A stretch of DNA of 14,144 nt from BMS3ABIN04 sp965554225 (GTDB lineage Bacteria > Bacteroidota > Ignavibacteria > Ignavibacteriales > Melioribacteraceae), in contig CBEVZC010000078.1 in NCBI GenBank assembly GCA_965554225.1, positions 1 to 14,144 on the forward strand, read 5' to 3'. This document shows positions 1-6,043 of the stretch, piece after piece (positions within the stretch are counted from its first letter, which is position 1; each line of letters opens with the position of its first letter). The notes under the pieces are model-generated. The model made no database searches. It saw nothing but the letters and a program-made list of their open reading frames with translations, and was not told where the DNA came from. Both the position numbers and the translations under genes were made by a program.

Positions 1-321
1 AAAGATGCTCAGGTTATAGGAATAGACGAAGCACAATTTTTTTCAAATGATTTAGTTGACGTGGTTAATCAATTAGCCGACAGCGGTAAGCGGGTAATAA
101 TTGCCGGACTCGATCAAGATTACACCGGTAAGCCGTTTGATCCGATTCCTCAACTTCTTGCAATAGCCGAATACATTACTAAAACTCTTGCTATATGTGT
201 GGTTTGCGGTAACCCTGCAGATAGAACTCAAAGGACTATTCAATCATCCGACCGGGTCTTGGTAGGAACGACAGACAGTTATGAAGCACGTTGCAGAAAA
301 TGTCATTACATCCCGGAATAA
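1..321 (+). CDS. tdk: Thymidine kinase, type II (3' part; 5' end outside window)
   Basis: ATP-dependent phosphorylation of thymidine to dTMP in the cytosolic pyrimidine salvage pathway. The frame is open from the first base and shows 106 C-terminal residues. Seen: the DEAQFF segment (the Walker-B-like strand of the family), then AGLDQDYTGKPF and the PQLLA-AEYITK helix. A lasso/zinc region follows, with two CxxC pairs (CVVC and CRKC), and the protein ends CHYIPE. The N-terminal P-loop must lie upstream of the window. The four cysteines needed for the structural zinc are intact, so this is a complete C-terminus of a functional-looking enzyme and not a fragment. The stop lies 12 bp before the nucleoside transporter start, so the two are probably cotranscribed. 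Identification is from family motifs and is firm; only the start is unknown. Confidence 0.95.
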   Translation, partial: KDAQVIGIDEAQFFSNDLVDVVNQLADSGKRVIIAGLDQDYTGKPFDPIPQLLAIAEYITKTLAICVVCGNPADRTQRTIQSSDRVLVGTTDSYEARCRKCHYIPE

Positions 322-333
322 TTATGGTGCAAC

Positions 334-1689
334 ATGAATATTGAATCACTCATTAGAGGCATTTTAGGATTAGTATTACTTCTTGGAATAGCATTTACAC
401 TTTCCAACAATAAAAAGAAAATTAATTGGCGTCTTGTTTTTAGCGGAATTGGACTTCAGGTTACGTTTGCAGTGTTTATTATTAAAGGAGATACATTAGC
501 TGCGTGGTTTTCTCCATTAGGCTGGCCAAAGTTATTGTTTGAATGGGTAAGTCAGTTTTTTGTACTTGTTCTAAATTTTACTACCGAAGGTGCAACTTTC
601 GTTTTTGGAAATTTAGCAATTAGTCCCGGACAAAAAGGAAGTCTGGGAATGTTCTTTGCTTTTCAAGTTTTACCGACAATTATTTTCTTTGCAAGTTTAA
701 TGGCAATCCTTTATCAACTCGGGATAATGCAGAAAATAGTTCAGGCTATGGCTTGGATAATGGCGAAAATAATGGGAACCAGCGGCGCTGAGTCTCTTTC
801 ATGTTCTGCAAATATATTTGTCGGCCAAACAGAAGCTCCCTTAATGATTAAACCGTATTTGAAAGGCATGACGAACAGTGAATTGCTAACTATTATGACC
901 GGTGGGATGGCGACTATTGCAGGCGGTGTAATGGCGGCATATATTCAAATACTAGGGAATTCGTTTGCTGAGTCTATGAACTTGCCTTTACAACAGGCAC
1001 AACTAATATTTGCTACTCAGCTGCTTGGAGCAAGTGTAATGGCTGCTCCCGCGGCAATTGTTATATCCAAAATTATCTTCCCGGAAACGAAGGAATCGGA
1101 AACTGCAGGAACTGTTAAAATAAAAGTTGAAAAGCTTTACTCAAATGTAATAGAATCTGCTGCAGGTGGTGCCGGCGAAGGTTTAACCTTGGCATTGAAT
1201 GTAGGTGCCATGCTTATTGCTTTTATTGCTCTTATTGCACTTACTAATTATGTCTTAATTGGACTCGGAGATTTGTTAAGTGTCAATGCTTATCTCAAGA
1301 CTCAATATGGGTCGCCGTTGAATCTACAATTTGTTCTTGGGTTTGTTCTGCAGTATTTAGCATACGGAATTGGTGTCCCGTGGGATAATGCAATGCAGTT
1401 CGGCAGTTTAATAGGAACAAAGGTCGTATTGAATGAGTTTGTTGCTTATGTCGATTTGGGTAAAATGATTGAACTTAAACAATTAGTGAACGATAAAACT
1501 ATTTTTATGGCAACTTATGCATTATGCGGTTTTGCAAATTTCAGTTCCATTGCAATTCAAATTGGCGGTATTTCTCCTTTGGCTCCAAAGCGAAGAAGCG
1601 ATCTTGCAAAACTTGGTATAAGAGCTGTAATTGGCGGGACTTTGGCTACACTAATGACCGCAACCTTAGCCGGGATACTATTCTCATGA
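334..1689 (+). CDS. nupC: Concentrative nucleoside transporter (NupC/CNT family)
   Basis: Inner-membrane symporter that brings nucleosides into the cell with Na+ or H+; the coupling ion cannot be read from the sequence. The 451-residue protein is strongly hydrophobic with many membrane segments. It opens with an N-terminal hydrophobic helix, LGLVLLLGIAFTL, followed by a short KKK stretch. The CNT core motif GQTEAPLMIKPYLKGMTNSEL is followed by MTGGMATIAGGVMAAY. The second conserved block near the C-terminus is CGFANFSSIAIQIGGISPL. Bacterial CNTs are usually about 400 residues, so this one is slightly long. The ATG start is preceded only by a weak GGTG. It follows the thymidine kinase by 12 bp and overlaps the phosphorylase start by 4 bp (ATGA), which implies translational coupling. 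Neighbouring kinase and phosphorylase genes support nucleosides as substrates. Confidence 0.95.
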   Translation: MNIESLIRGILGLVLLLGIAFTLSNNKKKINWRLVFSGIGLQVTFAVFIIKGDTLAAWFSPLGWPKLLFEWVSQFFVLVLNFTTEGATFVFGNLAISPGQKGSLGMFFAFQVLPTIIFFASLMAILYQLGIMQKIVQAMAWIMAKIMGTSGAESLSCSANIFVGQTEAPLMIKPYLKGMTNSELLTIMTGGMATIAGGVMAAYIQILGNSFAESMNLPLQQAQLIFATQLLGASVMAAPAAIVISKIIFPETKESETAGTVKIKVEKLYSNVIESAAGGAGEGLTLALNVGAMLIAFIALIALTNYVLIGLGDLLSVNAYLKTQYGSPLNLQFVLGFVLQYLAYGIGVPWDNAMQFGSLIGTKVVLNEFVAYVDLGKMIELKQLVNDKTIFMATYALCGFANFSSIAIQIGGISPLAPKRRSDLAKLGIRAVIGGTLATLMTATLAGILFS

Positions 1690-2507
1690 TTGATATGGAA
1701 CTAAAGTATAAAGAGTTAATTTCCTTAATTCAAAAAGAAGCTCCATTTGAACCGGAGCTTGCAATAATATTAGGAAGCGGGTTAGGGAAATTATCCGATC
1801 ATTTAACAAAGGTAAAGAGTATTTCTACGGCAGAATTACCAGGTTATCCTGAATCAACAGTTGAAGGACACAAAGGGTTTATTCATTTCGCTGAATATAA
1901 AGGGAAGAAAATCCTTCTATTTCAGGGTAGAATACATTTTTATGAAGGATACAATATTTCCGATTGTTTATTGCCAGTGCTTATAATTGATCACCTTGAT
2001 TGTATCAATACTATTCTTACAAATGCTGCTGGAGGTGTTAATCTTAGTTTTAAACCCGGTGATTTAATGTTAATAAATTCCTTCTATGCATTTAATATTA
2101 AAAAAGAACTTTCGAAGGTTCTAAAATTTCCAACAATCGATCAGAAAAATTCTTTCCTTAATTTCCCTTCCCAGAAACTTTCCGAGTTAATTAAAAATGC
2201 TTCTCTTGAAGCAAAAATTTATTTGCGGGAAGGCAGTTACTGGTTCGGTAAAGGTCCCTCTTATGAAACTCCGGCTGAAATAAAAATGATGCTTAAATTC
2301 GGGATTGATGCTGTAGGAATGTCAACTGCACATGAAGCAGTTTACGCACGAAGTTTGGGAATGGAAGTCGCAGGTATTTCGTTAATTACTAATTATGCTG
2401 CCGGCTTATCTCCAACAAGACTCTCACACAAAGAAGTCATAGATACAGCAAAAGAAGCTCAAAACCGTTTTGAAAGTTTAATCAAGAAAGCAATATCTAT
2501 TTTTTAA
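1686..2507 (+). CDS. punA: Purine nucleoside phosphorylase (PNP/MTAP-type, family 2)
   Basis: Cytosolic phosphorolysis of purine (deoxy)nucleosides to the free base and (deoxy)ribose-1-phosphate. The 273-residue product matches the length of trimeric low-molecular-mass PNPs. Seen: the phosphate-binding loop ILGSGLGKL at residues 28-36, the GHKGF and QGRIHFYEGY blocks, and LTNAAGGVN. The base-binding segment is GPSYETPAEIKMMLKFG, followed by DAVGMSTAHEAV and SLITNYAAG. These are the standard substrate-site motifs. The frame stays open 162 bp further upstream inside nupC. I place the start at the ATG that overlaps the nupC stop (ATGA), because it gives a normal N-terminus; a second ATG lies three codons later. 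It is the last gene of the salvage operon and is followed by a hairpin. Inosine/guanosine versus methylthioadenosine specificity cannot be settled by eye. Confidence 0.93.
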   Translation: MIDMELKYKELISLIQKEAPFEPELAIILGSGLGKLSDHLTKVKSISTAELPGYPESTVEGHKGFIHFAEYKGKKILLFQGRIHFYEGYNISDCLLPVLIIDHLDCINTILTNAAGGVNLSFKPGDLMLINSFYAFNIKKELSKVLKFPTIDQKNSFLNFPSQKLSELIKNASLEAKIYLREGSYWFGKGPSYETPAEIKMMLKFGIDAVGMSTAHEAVYARSLGMEVAGISLITNYAAGLSPTRLSHKEVIDTAKEAQNRFESLIKKAISIF

Positions 2508-2519
2508 GATGCAGTTTAA

Positions 2520-2542
2520 CCTAACTTCTCCAGGAAGTTTGG
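2520..2542 (+). terminator. Hairpin after punA, possible terminator
   Basis: A perfect 6-bp inverted repeat, AACTTC (2523-2528) and GAAGTT (2534-2539), encloses a 5-nt loop. It is extended by CC/GG (2520-2521 and 2541-2542) across a T-T mismatch. It starts 13 bp after the punA stop. The following bases are T-rich but interrupted (CTTATTAATTTTC), so as an intrinsic terminator it is only moderate. It probably separates the salvage operon from the structured element downstream. Confidence 0.4.
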
Positions 2543-2568
2543 CTTATTAATTTTCATAAAGATTTTTT
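2538..2568 (+). promoter_or_regulatory. Candidate Bacteroidetes-type promoter for the structured element
   Basis: TTTG at 2538-2541, a 19-bp spacer and GATTTTTT at 2561-2568 resemble the Bacteroidetes pattern TTTG-N19-TAnnTTTG, with G in place of the first T and T in place of the last G. The predicted start would fall a few bases downstream, at or just inside the first stem of the structured block that begins at 2570. The spacing equals that of the other three candidate promoters in the window. In DNA this AT-rich, chance matches are common. Confidence 0.3.
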
Positions 2569-2569
2569 T

Positions 2570-2754
2570 ATACCGGTTTGCTTGTGCACCTTTGGCGTGG
2601 TGCTTATTTGTGCCGGAGGTATCATAATGGGACAATACCGGCAACTCCTAATGAGTATAATTGTGAGATTCCCCATAGGGGTGTAAACCGGTATTCACAA
2701 ACAATGTGAAACTGGAATGAATATATTCGAAATTGTCATGCATAATTCCGGTAT
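2570..2754 (+). ncRNA. Putative structured non-coding RNA, family not recognised
   Basis: This fills most of the 304-bp gap between the converging genes punA and rsmE. A perfect 10-bp closing stem joins ATACCGGTTT (2570-2579) to AAACCGGTAT (2685-2694). Inside it are three perfect stems: GCACC/GGTGC (2586-2590 with 2599-2603), TGCCGG/CCGGCA (2611-2616 with 2638-2643) and CCCC/GGGG (2671-2674 with 2678-2681). Together they make a cloverleaf-like fold. Two further hairpins follow: TTCACA/TGTGAA (2694-2699 with 2705-2710) and ACTGGAAT/ATTCCGGT (2711-2718 with 2745-2752, one G-U pair). GC of 2570-2694 is about 46% by my count, well above the flanks, as is usual for structured RNA in AT-rich genomes. 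A promoter-like sequence precedes it. Strand is uncertain because the stems exist on both strands; plus is preferred from the promoter and tail. It does not show 6S, SRP, tmRNA, RNase P or known riboswitch signatures. A small mobile-element remnant is the main alternative. Confidence 0.4.
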
Positions 2755-2755
2755 T
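2570..2755. repeat. Four copies of an AATACCGG motif, two in each orientation
   Basis: ATACCGG at 2570-2576 and AATACCGG at 2634-2641 are direct copies. CCGGTATT at 2688-2695 and at 2748-2755 are inverted copies. Either direct copy can pair perfectly with either inverted copy (7-8 bp, up to 10 for the outer pair), so several mutually exclusive folds are possible. Confidence 0.7.
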
Positions 2756-2760
2756 TCCTT
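2711..2760 (+). terminator. 3' hairpin of the structured element, weak terminator candidate
   Basis: Stem ACTGGAAT (2711-2718) with ATTCCGGT (2745-2752), eight pairs including one G-U. It is followed by a T-rich but interrupted tail (ATTTCCTTATTG). The 26-nt loop itself contains the palindrome GAATATATTC. It could end a plus-strand transcript coming from about 2570, but the U-tract is poor. Confidence 0.25.
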
Positions 2761-2811
2761 ATTGATTTATTATTTAGGATACTAACTATGAGATTCGTTT
2801 TAAAGCAATAA

Positions 2812-3543
2812 TTAAATAATTTTGAATAAATTCGCCAGTAAAGCTGCAGTTGTTATTATTGCTGTTTCTGATCTTAATCTGTTTTCATTTAATGACATCA
2901 ACTTGGCGTTATTGAACGAATCGATTTCTTCCTTAGTAAGACCTCCTTCGGGTCCGAACAGAAAAAATGTATTTCCCTTTTGTAAAAGTTTAATTTTATT
3001 CTCATTTATAAAATAATCTTGAAAAGAAATTTTAGAAGATTGTTCAAAAATAATTGTTTGTGCCTGTTCCGGAACTGATTCTCGAATGTCGGCAGCAAAT
3101 TCTATTTCCGGTTTATATGCATGCAGACTTTGTTTCATTGCGGAAATTACTATTCTCTCCCAACGGTCTAATTTTATTCCCCTTTTATAACTTTTTATAG
3201 CGCTGAAAATTAAAAAATTTGTTATGCCAAGTTCAACGGACTTTTCCAAAGCAAACTCAAATCTGTCCGAAGCTTTTAATATCGGGATGCAAAAAGTAAT
3301 TCCGTTTAATTTATTTCCCTGGTGGTATACCTCTTCAATTTTAGAAACAACTTCTTGCTTGGTGATATTTTTAATAACCGATTTATATACTTTCCCCATT
3401 CCATCCGTTACATAAATTTCATCATTAACGGAATGACGCATCACTTTTGCAAGATGTTTAGCTTCGTCTCCAGTAATTATTATGTTATCCGAAGAAATTA
3501 ATTCGGGATTCGTATAGTAAAATTCTATATTGGAAAAAATCAT
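2812..3543 (-). CDS. rsmE: 16S rRNA (uracil(1498)-N3)-methyltransferase RsmE
   Basis: SAM-dependent N3-methylation of U1498 of 16S rRNA, in the decoding region of the assembled 30S subunit. The 243 residues are the usual family length. Seen: an N-terminal PUA-like part with GDEAKHLAKVMRH (about residues 25-37) and VTDGMGKVY. The SPOUT catalytic domain follows, with FALEKSVELGI, then DRWERIVISAMKQS (equivalent of the family's WERI..A..QS helix). The trefoil-knot SAM loop is FGPEGGLTKEEI near residue 197, and the final signature is LRSETAIITTAALL. The ATG is 24 bp behind the stop of the upstream outer-membrane protein gene, so the two are probably cotranscribed. No clear Shine-Dalgarno is seen. 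It is convergent with punA across the structured gap. Identification is firm. Confidence 0.94.
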   Translation of the reverse strand: MIFSNIEFYYTNPELISSDNIIITGDEAKHLAKVMRHSVNDEIYVTDGMGKVYKSVIKNITKQEVVSKIEEVYHQGNKLNGITFCIPILKASDRFEFALEKSVELGITNFLIFSAIKSYKRGIKLDRWERIVISAMKQSLHAYKPEIEFAADIRESVPEQAQTIIFEQSSKISFQDYFINENKIKLLQKGNTFFLFGPEGGLTKEEIDSFNNAKLMSLNENRLRSETAIITTAALLANLFKII

Positions 3544-3567
3544 TATTTATATGAAATTAGTTAAAAT

Positions 3568-4884
3568 CTAAAAAGCAAAACCTGAACCGATATTAAATTC
3601 TCCCTTCATTTGTTCGTTGAAAGCATACTCGAATCTTATTGCATTATAGGGTAAGAAAAGTATAGTCAATCCAAAACCCCATCCGGAATCAAATTTGTTG
3701 ATGCTTATTCTTTCTCCGTTATTGTAAGTTGATCCCGTATCACCGAAAATATTAAACTGTAGACCAATGCGGGCGGTAGTTAATCTTTTAGGAAGTAAAG
3801 GCAATTTTAAACCGAAATGCCATTCTTTTATAATCGGGTAACTTAACTCAACGGAACCTAATAAAGAATTGTTCCCTTCCCTGTCTTCGGTAATGTGTCC
3901 TCTTATATATTGCCCAGCACCGAGAAATGAATAATCGTAAAGGGGTATTATTTTCCCGAAAGTATGCCTGTAATTTACACGCCACTTAAAGGTTATATCG
4001 TCTAAAATTGGATGATATTGCCGAATATCAAATCCAAATACATTATAGTTAATATCATTTGAACCGAACCCATTATGTGTAAATTCGAATTTCCCGAAAA
4101 AACCGGTTTTTGAAAATTGCTTAAGATTTCTAGTATCAAGAATATACTGAAATTGTAGCCAGGGTATTCTGTCTATCTTAGAATTAGAGGCATTAAATCC
4201 AGGGATGTAAACAGGTACATCAATATAAGAAAACCCAAGTGATGTAAATAAATTATTATAAGTGTTAAATCTTTTACCAAGAGTTATAGATACTCCGGAT
4301 GATTTATAATCAAAATCACTTTGATTTAATTGTATAGCACGAAGACTCTTATTTTTAATCGTTTGATGAAATATTCCGAATCCTAAACTAAGGTCCAATT
4401 TCCTATTTATGAGGGGATTTATGTAAAACAATCTGAAACTAGGATCATAACCGAATGATGCTAATGCTTGAATAGTTTCGTTTCTTCCGCGAAAATTTTT
4501 ATAAAGAAGGAAAACGCCGTAAGAAGATTTGGCGATTGTATTTTCCCTCCAATTTAGAAAAGGAACAGGATAAATATACCAGCTTTCTTTTACACTGATT
4601 ATCAGCTCATTGAATCCATCAGTATTAACAATATTAAAGTCGACTCTGTTAAATATTCCAAGGCTGAAAACGCGTTCACGATTATAATTCAGTATGCTTT
4701 CATTTACGGTATCTCCAATTGCAAAGTTAAGTTCTCGTAGAACAACAAAATCCTTTGTAATTTCATTCCCTTCAATTCTGATCGAATCAATCCTAACTCC
4801 CATATTAGAATTTTGACCTACTGAAATGGTATAAGAAAAAACATAAAGTAAATAAAAACAATAAAGTATGTATTTAATATTCAT
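3568..4884 (-). CDS. Omp85-superfamily outer-membrane protein, one POTRA plus beta-barrel
   Basis: A 438-residue predicted outer-membrane protein. It has a signal peptide (hydrophobic YILYCFYLLYVFSYTI, likely cleaved near VGQ), then one POTRA-like domain (VRIDSIRIEGNEITKDFVVLREL through FNELIISVKE, about residues 28-105). The rest is a beta-rich barrel ending in phenylalanine (GSGFAF), typical of BAM substrates. The segment FLGAGQYIRGH resembles the conserved RG motif that locks the barrel in Omp85 proteins. One POTRA is far fewer than the five of BamA, so it is not BamA. It is nearer to short D15/TamA- or FhaC-like family members of unknown cargo. The ATG at 4884 is chosen; an in-frame TTG at 4902 would place the start inside the predicted promoter -7 element. 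rsmE follows 24 bp downstream. The function of this protein is unknown. Confidence 0.85.
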   Translation of the reverse strand: MNIKYILYCFYLLYVFSYTISVGQNSNMGVRIDSIRIEGNEITKDFVVLRELNFAIGDTVNESILNYNRERVFSLGIFNRVDFNIVNTDGFNELIISVKESWYIYPVPFLNWRENTIAKSSYGVFLLYKNFRGRNETIQALASFGYDPSFRLFYINPLINRKLDLSLGFGIFHQTIKNKSLRAIQLNQSDFDYKSSGVSITLGKRFNTYNNLFTSLGFSYIDVPVYIPGFNASNSKIDRIPWLQFQYILDTRNLKQFSKTGFFGKFEFTHNGFGSNDINYNVFGFDIRQYHPILDDITFKWRVNYRHTFGKIIPLYDYSFLGAGQYIRGHITEDREGNNSLLGSVELSYPIIKEWHFGLKLPLLPKRLTTARIGLQFNIFGDTGSTYNNGERISINKFDSGWGFGLTILFLPYNAIRFEYAFNEQMKGEFNIGSGFAF

Positions 4885-4900
4885 GCAAATGAACTTTTTC

Positions 4901-4931
4901 AAAAAATAGAATTATCCTATTAAGCTTCAAA
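4901..4931 (-). promoter_or_regulatory. Candidate Bacteroidetes-type promoter for the Omp85-like gene
   Basis: Read on the minus strand: TTTG (complement of 4928-4931), 19-bp spacer, TATTTTTT (complement of 4901-4908), against the consensus TTTG-N19-TAnnTTTG. Transcription would begin close to the ATG at 4884, giving a very short leader. This argues against the longer TTG start. Confidence 0.35.
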
Positions 4932-4939
4932 TTTACCAT

Positions 4940-4999
4940 TTTGTAATGTAATATAGAAGTTTTATATTTATTTACAGAGTTTAATACTTTAAATAGTAT
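4940..4999 (+). promoter_or_regulatory. Two overlapping promoter candidates for the small barrel gene
   Basis: Candidate A is Bacteroidetes-like: TTTG at 4940-4943, 19-bp spacer, TATATTTA at 4963-4970. Candidate B is sigma70-like: TTTACA at 4971-4976, 17-bp spacer, TAGTAT at 4994-4999. Only one need be used. A would give a leader of about 45 nt, B about 15 nt. No clear Shine-Dalgarno precedes the ATG at 5021. Confidence 0.35.
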
Positions 5000-5020
5000 C
5001 AACAGTAAATAGACTTTACA

Positions 5021-5632
5021 ATGAAAATCAGAGTATTTTTATTTATAGTATTTATTCCGGCAATTATTTCTGCACAGTATGCTCATCTAAAACATATTGT
5101 ACCAAAATTTGAATTTGGCGTTTTAGTCGAAAATACTTTTTTATTTAATTCGAAAACAACCACAAAATTTAACTATGAAAATAATGAAACGATTATTTCA
5201 AAAGGAAATTCTAGTAATTTTTATCCTTATGGGTTCTATATTAGTGGGAGACTAAAAATTGTTAGAAATTTATTTTTTGAATTTAGACCGGGTATAATTT
5301 TCGCTGGTGAACCCTATTCAGGTTTTGAGTACGGATTCTTTTTAAGATATAAAATATTAAATAAAAAAATAATTCTAATAGGTGGAGTAAATTTACATGA
5401 CAATATAGGTGCAGGTCACAATAGTTCAGCTTCAACCGGTGAAACAATAACTGAATTTGGAGGATCAATTGGATACCAATTTACTAAATCATTTGCTGCA
5501 ATTTTAAGTTACTATAAACCTTCCAGAGAAAAAAGCTACTACTCAGAACAATCAAATGACTTTGTTGAGGAAAACTCTTATAAGCTAAAATACATCATTA
5601 AACTAGGATTTGATATCACGTTTAACTGGTAA
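5021..5632 (+). CDS. Exported small beta-barrel-like protein of unknown function
   Basis: A 203-residue protein that I do not recognise as a named family. It starts with a clear Sec signal peptide: M-K-I-R, hydrophobic core VFLFIVFIPAII, and cleavage after SA at about residue 18. The mature part is a series of alternating aromatic/hydrophobic strands, for example FEFGVLVENTFLF, YPYGFYISGRL, LFFEFRPGIIF, EYGFFLRYKI, IILIGGVNL, EFGGSIGYQF, FAAILSYYK and YIIKLGFDITF. It ends in tryptophan (FNW). That pattern and length fit an eight-stranded outer-membrane barrel like the OmpA-barrel/porin-family proteins common in FCB bacteria. It stands alone on the plus strand, divergent from the Omp85-like gene and convergent (7 bp) with the CoA-binding gene. 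Localisation is inferred with moderate confidence; function is unknown. Confidence 0.7.
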   Translation: MKIRVFLFIVFIPAIISAQYAHLKHIVPKFEFGVLVENTFLFNSKTTTKFNYENNETIISKGNSSNFYPYGFYISGRLKIVRNLFFEFRPGIIFAGEPYSGFEYGFFLRYKILNKKIILIGGVNLHDNIGAGHNSSASTGETITEFGGSIGYQFTKSFAAILSYYKPSREKSYYSEQSNDFVEENSYKLKYIIKLGFDITFNW

Positions 5633-5639
5633 AAATTAA

Positions 5640-6038
5640 TTAACACATTTTATGGGTAACCATTATACAAGTATCTTGTATAACATGTATCCCCGCTTCT
5701 GCAACCGGTTCAACCGCTTTATCATTTCTTATTCCGGATTGCAGCCAAAGAGTTTTTGTCCCTCTTTTTAAGATATCAGGAATTAGTTCCGGGATAAATT
5801 TCGATCTTCTAAAAACATTTATAATATCCGGGACAAAAGGAATATCGGTTAACCTCGGATAAACCTTTATTCTTCCGGCAGAATCCAAATTAGGATTAAC
5901 ACCAACAACTCTATATCCTGCATCAAAAAGATACTCAGCTATAAATCTTCGGTATTTATTCGGATTACTGGAAATTCCCACAACGGCAATAGTTTTGGTG
6001 GAATTAAGTATTTCGCAAAGAGATAAATTACTAATCAA
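5640..6038 (-). CDS. CoA-binding-domain protein (YccU-like, succinyl-CoA synthetase alpha fold)
   Basis: A small single-domain Rossmann protein (132 residues) of the CoA_binding_2 family, similar in layout to E. coli YccU; biochemical role unproven. Seen: the glycine-containing nucleotide loop TIAVVGISSNPNKYR (about residues 15-29), VVGVNPN at the end of the second strand, YPRLTDIP, DIINVFRRS, and the KTLWLQSGIRND loop. The end is IQDTCIMVTHKMC, where relatives have a similar Cys-x-x-(V/I) motif. The only workable start is TTG at 6038. An AGGAG lies just upstream, overlapping the gcvP stop, but it is unusually close to that TTG (2 nt); the next codon, ATT, would be better spaced. It lies 5 bp after gcvP and is probably cotranscribed. 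Family assignment is good; the exact start is uncertain. Confidence 0.85.
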   Translation of the reverse strand: MISNLSLCEILNSTKTIAVVGISSNPNKYRRFIAEYLFDAGYRVVGVNPNLDSAGRIKVYPRLTDIPFVPDIINVFRRSKFIPELIPDILKRGTKTLWLQSGIRNDKAVEPVAEAGIHVIQDTCIMVTHKMC

Positions 6039-6043
6039 TACTC

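Noticed and set aside
1524..1685. Upstream extension of the punA frame inside nupC
   Set aside because: It is out of frame within the conserved C-terminal coding region of the transporter and gives no PNP-like sequence; the ATG overlapping the nupC stop gives the normal N-terminus.
2570..2694. MITE or insertion-sequence remnant with ATACCGGTTT terminal repeats
   Set aside because: No target-site duplication flanks the 10-bp repeats and no transposase trace is recognised. Not excluded, but less supported than a structured RNA.
2584..2710. Plus-strand GTG-initiated 41-codon frame through the structured gap
   Set aside because: No ribosome binding site, no recognisable motif, and it is interleaved with the paired stems; a frame of this length is expected by chance.
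2570..2754. Identity as 6S, SRP, tmRNA, RNase P RNA or a riboswitch
   Set aside because: The length fits 6S RNA, but the cloverleaf does not resemble its long bubble-containing hairpin. Hallmark sequences of SRP (GGAAG..AGCA loop), RNase P and tmRNA are absent, and no downstream gene on the same strand could be controlled by a riboswitch.
4885..4902. Longer N-terminus of the Omp85-like protein from a TTG at 4902
   Set aside because: The ATG at 4884 gives a good signal peptide, and the longer start would overlap the predicted promoter -7 element.
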